Assembly: GCF_003589595.1 (NCBI RefSeq)
Contig: NW_020653391.1
Coordinates: forward strand, 3,725,641 to 3,789,640
Length of the DNA stretch: 64,000 bases
From: Hyposmocoma kahamanoa
Taxonomy: Eukaryota > Arthropoda > Insecta > Lepidoptera > Cosmopterigidae
Direction: 5' to 3'
A model generated the notes under the pieces. The model was not told the origin of the DNA. It saw nothing but the letters and a program-made list of their open reading frames with translations, and did not search any database. A program made the position numbers and the translations under genes. Within the stretch, counting starts at the first letter, position 1, and each line of letters opens with the position of its first letter. Of this stretch, positions 33,560-64,000 are shown piece after piece.

Positions 33560-36430
33560 TATGTCACTCCTTGTAGACATTTACCTACTCATTTGGAACA
33601 ATCTATTCCGATCACTGGTAATTGTATAATTACTAATTGCAAAAAAAAGATATTATAATCGCACGTTTAAACCAAGTCAACGAAAATGACACTTTTGCAA
33701 ATTTAAACTTAATTTCAGAAATTATTACTTATTTTTAGTGACGATAGGTTTCAATGTGCTATATATTAATCATTCATTGTCGGGAAAAATTGAGATAATA
33801 TTATATATATTCAACGAAACTATTTTAAAATGTGTACTTTACGTGAGTCACAATAGGATACAAAGTGAGACAAGACAACAGAGTAGAGACTACTTCAGAC
33901 ACTCCGCTATACTTGTTATTATACCGAACGCGCGCTCATACTATTTTTTTTTGTTTTTATCGATAACGGGCTTGCGCACGCAGTACGTACTTCCAACACT
34001 ACGCAAGTGGGAGAAAGAGAGCAATATCGCTGTCCCGCTCCAAAGACTTATGATCAAGTCTGTAGCGAAAGAAATTGAGTTTTGTTTGTAATGTAAACGT
34101 TTGTTAAGCCGGAATATTAAGAGCGATCAATTCTTGTACGAAATGAATATGTATCAAGATTATGTACCGACACTTTAGGGAAGCAAAGGCGTACGAGTCG
34201 AATTATAAAGTTTACAAGGTGAGTGAGAAACATTATTTATTAATGTTTTGGTTCATATTATTATTAAACAAAAATAATTTTTTGATGAAAAATATTTCTT
34301 CCGACTAAACAAATGGAAATAGCTTGAAAATTAAACCACATCAATAACATTTTTTTTTATTAAAATGGATTCTATTACGCCTTTTCTTCCGCGAAGTATC
34401 GATTAACATATAACTAAAATGTGTACCTTTAGCCGCGGACTAACAAATCGACGGAGAGTTATCAGGACTTCCTACCATTGATATTTCAGATCCATTACAT
34501 CAGATCGATATCCCATACAGTATAAAACGTTCATACAATTGAATATTTATATTATTTTATTTTGATTTTGGCGGATCATGACATTATGATATTTCTCCGC
34601 CGACTTATAAAGCTTTCTTAAACTGATTATAATAAGACCTAGCCGTCAACAAAATTAAAATATTTGAAATAAGACTGAAGTAGAGGTATATTTTCAAACT
34701 TGCTTATGTATACACATTGGAAATAAAACTTAGTTGGACGTCGAGTTATTTTTTCGAGTCTAATAAATTAAGCACAACACTAAACGTACAATCACGCAAA
34801 ACAGTCAATATGACATATTGACATATGTATGTGTAACAATAAATGATTATTATTTATTATCAATTTTGATTATTTTTTTTTTCCAATGGTTATTTGTGTC
34901 AATGTAACTTGTTTAGCGCTTATATGTATTATTTTAACTTATTATTATTTGTATTTAATAGTTAGTTCATATTTTAATTATATGACAGGCAATGGCAGGA
35001 TAATAGTGAGGCTATTTACTTGTATCGTCCTTAAATGATTCACATTATTACTTATGATTTATTTATATTATTATGTTATTATTTATCATTGTTTGTGATT
35101 TATGTACTTTTGCATTTTAAATAAAGCTGATTTTATTGTTATTTTTTGGCAACGCGCAATTGACGCCGCGTCATTTTCCTGCACTAAGAAAATGATATCC
35201 GATGCTGTCCATAATGATTTCCCCAAAAACTCATAGTACGTGATAATTAAATGAAGAGAAAAAATGCAAAATTTAACTTAATATAAATTTAACATTGAGT
35301 GCATCTTGTTAAAAATGAAATATAAAAGTTAAATTTAAAAAACACTCAGGAGGCAACAGAGGCCATATTGGAGATACTGTGTTGTTATATGTAAAAAAAT
35401 TGTAAAATAACTTATACACATAAAATTACGTTTTATAAAACATATAATTAGGTACGTAAGTTTCAATAATTTCATAACACTTTTTTTGGGCAAACGTGTC
35501 GGATGGCGTCACTAACATCGGCGTCAATATTGCTGAGCTCTAAATGTGCGCTCATATTAATCAACTCTATGACAAAACAGAGATTTCCGATTGAAGTTGG
35601 TAATAAAAAAAATATATATATTTTTCTTATAAGTAGAATATATAATACGTGGATAATACGTGATTGAATTTCCATACATTATTGATCCATCATAAATTTC
35701 CAAAGCGTAGTGTGACGTTTTGTAATGCGTCACCGACACCGCTGACAATTTTCAGAAAAGTCCACTTTACAACTTAATAACCGCCACATTTTCACCTTTT
35801 TTTTATATAACTCGATTAAAGGTCGTTAAGTAACTTAAGAAATTTATACTGAAATTTCTTATCTAACATGTCAAAATAAAGTTCAATTTTTTTTTGTATT
35901 TTATAGCAGGTTATTTTATAGAGACATAATTTGCGAGAGTCGATCAAATAAACTTATTATTTTTTTCTGAACACCCTGTACTGTTTCCATCAGTTTCTTG
36001 GCCTATCGAACCATACAAACTTTACAGATCACGGTCAGTCCCCTGTACATCACCTGTAATGTAGAATTATAACAATTTAGTACAGTCTCTTGATGCTTTT
36101 TAACTAGGAAATATTTATGAGCGAATTTTGTGGGTACGGTCGTACATCTCTCTGACGAGGTGTTTGGCTATCTCATTTTAGTGTGTAGTCTGTTTTAAAA
36201 AAAAAATTACTAAGAAATAAACTCTATTTAGTCATTCTTAGGTCTAGGATCGCTGTGTAATTTTTGAAGTCAAGGCCTACAACATCTACAGATTTTATAC
36301 TTGTATATTTAACTAATAAATGAAAATACAAATACGAAAATATTTTTTTATTATCATTCAAACTTTTGCTCTCCAATCGGGATACCAAAACAACTATAAG
36401 TAGATGTACCAAAGTTCAAGTATGCTTCAA
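33560..36430. other. AT-rich, no gene recognised
   Basis: About 2.9 kb. A GC-richer patch (33930-34060) has a 117-codon plus frame (33738-34091) with no recognised domain. gaacaccctgta near 35965 resembles the end of a Tc1-like element but no partner was found. Confidence 0.35.
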
Positions 36431-36434
36431 AAAG

Positions 36435-36540
36435 TGTAAAAAAAACAATTTCTACACAGAATCGAACCTGTTTATTCGTCTCGATCTCGAAATGACTATT
36501 CACGCATGCGTGCATGGCTAATGCTAAATCAGAAACCACA
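36435..36540 (-). repeat. Possible tRNA-like SINE fragment
   Basis: On the minus strand, acaggttcgattctgtgta has a box B and a short closing stem, and a tttagcattagcc box A-like stretch lies upstream. It lacks the constant flanks of family S. Confidence 0.35.
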
Positions 36541-37420
36541 CTCCTTCACAATCTACTGCAGAATATTTTCACTAAACATCCTATAAATGTTATTTTATTT
36601 TAGATGCTAAATAGTTATTTGTTATGCGTGGCTGCAAAGTTAATTGACGCGAGTGCTTGTATTGAAACCTGAGCAAGCGAAGGACTCGGTTCGTTGGTGG
36701 TTCAAAAATAGAATACTGAACGTAGCGAGGATTTCAAGGCACGATACGCAAAACAGCCTTGCTGCCGAGCGAAAAACACAACTTTTCACCTCACTATAGC
36801 TAGGAAAATGGTAGATGAAAAAAACAAACAGTTGAATTAGAACAAATCACTTTTAATAAACAAAATAAGTTATCGTTGGCAATTGAATATCAATAATAAT
36901 AAGAATAAAATAAGGCAACGGATTTATATTACATAAATAATGTACGACAATCGCGTAGTTGAACGTGTCATTATGTTTTTTTCATCGAAAGGAAAAGTTC
37001 ATCGTCAAGTTAGAATTATTGAACGCAGATTTCTAATGAGAAAGAAAGCATTTCCAAGCTAGTGAGGTGAAAACGAATTTTTAATTTATAAAAATGGTTG
37101 CCAAGAAGTGGCTCCATCTATTGACAACAGAATGACAATTTTGTTTAATATCCAATACTTAAACAATTGCTACGAAAATTAGGCAGAGAACGCTAACCCC
37201 AGAATGACACTATTATGCTTATGAATAAATACTACATATCTGTGTGTACGAACTGTCAACAGTTTTCTTTTTAATGTAGAGTGATAAATGTTAAGTACAT
37301 AGTTTAGTATCGTGACTAAAGATGGCGCATCAGAACATTCTAGAAATTTTTGTATAGGCATATAGTTAGTTTCAATATAAATGAACCCCGTGTTTTGAGC
37401 ATTATAAATACAAAAACCAC
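36541..37420. other. No gene recognised
   Basis: Nothing supported; lies downstream of BSDC1. Confidence 0.3.
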
Positions 37421-37846
37421 AGCCTTTTTAAAGATGGAGTAAATTGACAAGCAGCTAGTGATTGCAGTCGATAAATATTATATCGACTATCGACTGAATG
37501 TTGGTCACAGGCCCATTTGAATTGTAAATTTTTATAAGTTCATACGAACTACGTCTATAATACACAGAGGAGACATATTTTAAAGTTTTTCATTTTAATT
37601 GAATATAAATAATCAAATTCGCATGTCCTTATTAAACGTATATGAATAAAAATTGATTTCGATGCTAGTAGGCCAACTGCCAAAATATGTCGTAACATTC
37701 ACAATTCATTTTTGGTAAAATTTTACCTCGTTTCACAATCTATCGATAAAACTGTCGACAACAACTACATGACTATTTAAAATTCTATTAAAACTGGCAA
37801 CTCTGCAAATGTCATTTTAATTTGTCTTCAGAAAAGACAGACTATA
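37421..37846. mobile_element. MITE family D, copy A (next to the BSDC1 stop)
   Basis: Terminal inverted repeats tttttaaagatggagtaaat and the inverse of ttaatttgtcttcagaaaag; interior blocks gattgcagtcgataaat, atcgactatcgactgaa, cagaggagacatatttt and caacaactacatgac. It ends about 80 bp from the BSDC1 stop codon. Copies B and C are at 55673-56520 and 47745-47940. Confidence 0.75.
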
Positions 37847-37927
37847 AGAAATTAATAGTCCGGGTTAAAATCGTGCAAAATAAAGAATCCTAAGGGATCG
37901 TTATTTAGTAATTACTTACCTAACGGA

Positions 37928-61968
<24,041 letters not shown>

Positions 61969-61999
61969 CGCGTCGATTCTCTGCTGAATCTAGATATAA

Positions 62000-64000
62000 G
62001 AGGAGCACATGGAATCCTGCACATAAATTATTGTAAGGAAATAAATCTTTTTTTTGTTTTTTACATGAAATTTAGAAATAATTTTGACATAGTTTTGTTT
62101 GCGTTGACATAAGGATTCTGTTCAATTCTGTTTTTTTCTAAGGTTTTCACGTTTCATTTTTCTTTTGAACAGAGAATATATTTAAAAACAAAAAACGGAA
62201 ACTCAAGTAAAAAAATACCAAAAATATTTTCATAGTATAGCTGTATCACTATAATTCCAATATTTTTTTGATGATCGCCTCACTTGTTTCAAAACGAAAT
62301 GTAAAATTCTAGTTTTACTCGTTTTTTAATAATAATAATGCAAAAAAAGAAATGCGTGTAGAGAAATGCAGTATTACAAGAAATTCTCCTAGTTGTCACA
62401 AGATGGCGCTACTATGCATTGCGTTTATTTTTTTGATTTTTTATTGATATTAAATATTATTAAGTATTTAAAAAAATGATATTTATTAATTTGCTTTTGT
62501 TATTATGTATTATGCCTGTGCTATTAAAATATAATCATGCCTTAATAAAACTTTTTATTATAAAGTTACCAGCCCAATGTTCATAATTTTTAAAACAAAT
62601 AAACGAGTAAAACTTATTCCCATGCCTATTAACATGCTCAAAAAGAGGAAAATTTTTAGTAATTACTGTATTTACATTAATTTCTCATGCAAAATATTAA
62701 TTTACGTCGGCGGGGCCATATCGTACCATCTCTTGCCCGTGGATTATTCAATAAGGTATTGAGCCAATATTTTCGAGCCCACTTGGGCGAAGATCGATTG
62801 GTGTACGTGATATCAATCGGTTATAGCTTGTTTTAATTATAGTTTAAATGTTACGTAAATGGCAAACAATTAATTAAGTTAAATTTCCTCCTTTCCGTAA
62901 CAATTCAAGGACGAAAGTATAAGACATTTATTTGAAATCAATTTGCTGGTATCTTTGATATATCATTTCTTCCGTGTGGGTGGAACGGAACATAATTATT
63001 CCACCCAAACAATATTATTCCTATATAGATATTTATTTATAATATATTTTTTAAACTATAACCATAGATATGTATGGTTTAAGATAAAAATCACAAACCG
63101 CATAAAAACACATTGTAGTCCGTGCATCGAACACCGAATCAGGTGTTCTCTACAAAACGCATGTTTAACGAGCAAAAAATTTCGTTAGTGCAAGCGGTCT
63201 TCAGACATCGACATTAAGATGACGATTTAATATAAACTCAGATTTAACTCAGGCTATAGCAACACTAAAGTTTGAACAAGCGTTTGGTGCCACAAAACAT
63301 GTTTACATACTAATCAAGCTTGGGTTGAATATGTATTTTAGTTGTTCACAGTGAAGGCCCCATAGCTATGCACGACCTACCTCTAAATAGAGTGTTATAT
63401 GTATATGCAGTCATGTTAAGATGTATACATCTTATGACTGCACACATCTTAACATGAACAACAACGAATTGCAATCTGCCTATACAACCAATCTACAACG
63501 ATATCTACGTATAAGCGTTGTGTACTAAATAAAAGACGACCATGGTTACGTTTTCGAACATGAAATAGGAAATGCTCTTATTATATTTGTAAAAAAGTTT
63601 GAAGTTAGAAAAGTTTGTTGCTCATTTTTAAACATTTTGCTTTTTTCTTCCGCTATTTTGCCCGTGCAAAGCAAAACGAAAGAAATAAAAGAGCGTCACT
63701 AATTTTGAAAAAAGAATAAACAAGGAATATGTTACGATACTGGCCAGTATTATGTTTGAATTGGAGATAGTACTCGTACATCTAAACGGAGGTACATAAA
63801 ATGTGAAGTGATTCAGACCCAAACAATATTATTCCTATGTACTCGTAATCGTCCAATGTACATTACGAGTATAATGATAATATGGCATTAAAAATGTAGC
63901 ACTATTATATTCTAAGTATAATGTTCATAAGGTCTCTCGAAAAATACGCTTTTCATATAAAACTGAAGGTCTTCCTTGGGTCTGAAGCGTGTAATTATGT
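62000..64000. other. Upstream region of BSDC1; no gene recognised
   Basis: AT-rich. acccaaacaatattattcct occurs twice (63002 and 63819), and a hairpin pair lies at 63407-63456. The BSDC1 promoter should lie here or just right of 61990, but I could not place it. Confidence 0.4.
63407..63456. repeat. Two mutually exclusive hairpins
   Basis: taagatgtatacatctta (63417-63434) is a perfect 18-bp palindrome extended by gcagtca / tgactgc. catgttaagatgt (63412-63424) can instead pair with acatcttaacatg (63444-63456). Confidence 0.85.

Noticed and set aside
33738..34091. 117-codon frame in an AT-rich region
   Set aside because: No motif, no splice context, composition like surrounding non-coding DNA.

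Overview
The window looks like a gene-poor piece of a butterfly or moth (Lepidoptera) genome. It is AT-rich, has one long-intron gene with GT-AG introns, and is packed with interspersed repeats I associate with Lepidoptera: a tRNA-derived SINE ending in the CCCAGCAGTGGGACGT motif, the TTGCCCGCGA..TCGTCGCG repeat, RTE- and jockey/R1-like LINE fragments, and many MITEs. No rRNA, CRISPR, bacterial operon or virus-like gene was seen.

One host gene is clear. Nine exons on the minus strand (61968 down to 37928) encode a 373-residue BSD domain-containing protein 1 (BSDC1). All eight introns keep the reading frame and the FW signature of the BSD domain is intact. The gene fills about the right third of the window and its introns are full of transposons. 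A second candidate is a Gln-rich, internally repetitive open frame of 331+ codons on the minus strand at 20712-21764. I do not recognise it, and it may be the last exon of a lineage-restricted gene.

Layout. 1-700: decayed RTE retrotransposon end. 0.8-8 kb: SINEs, an inverted-half SINE, a tandem MITE pair, a LINE tail and a palindromic MITE. 9.6-10.2 kb: internally deleted mariner. 10.6-11.0 kb: hAT-type MITE with 8-bp target duplication. 11.9-12.8 kb: LINE fragment, then a cluster of inverted 15-mer motifs. 13.0-15.6 kb: Tc1/mariner-superfamily transposon with terminal repeats over 0.5 kb and a broken transposase. 15.6-20.2 kb: LINE pieces, two minisatellites and possible outer terminal repeats. 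20.7-21.8 kb: the Gln-rich frame. 22.4-23.7 kb: a repeat with a hammerhead-like core, then a LINE. 25.2-26.5 kb: near-intact 1281-bp mariner sitting inside a tRNA-derived SINE. 27-37 kb: mostly unannotated AT-rich DNA with two well-bounded MITEs and hairpins. 37.4-62 kb: BSDC1. 62-64 kb: AT-rich DNA upstream of BSDC1.

Several elements are nested, and paralogous copies without the insertion occur in the same window, which lets insertion sites and target duplications be read directly. The most unusual repeat is a family (here family S) whose constant leader and constant tail enclose different tRNA-like modules, one copy holding two in tandem.
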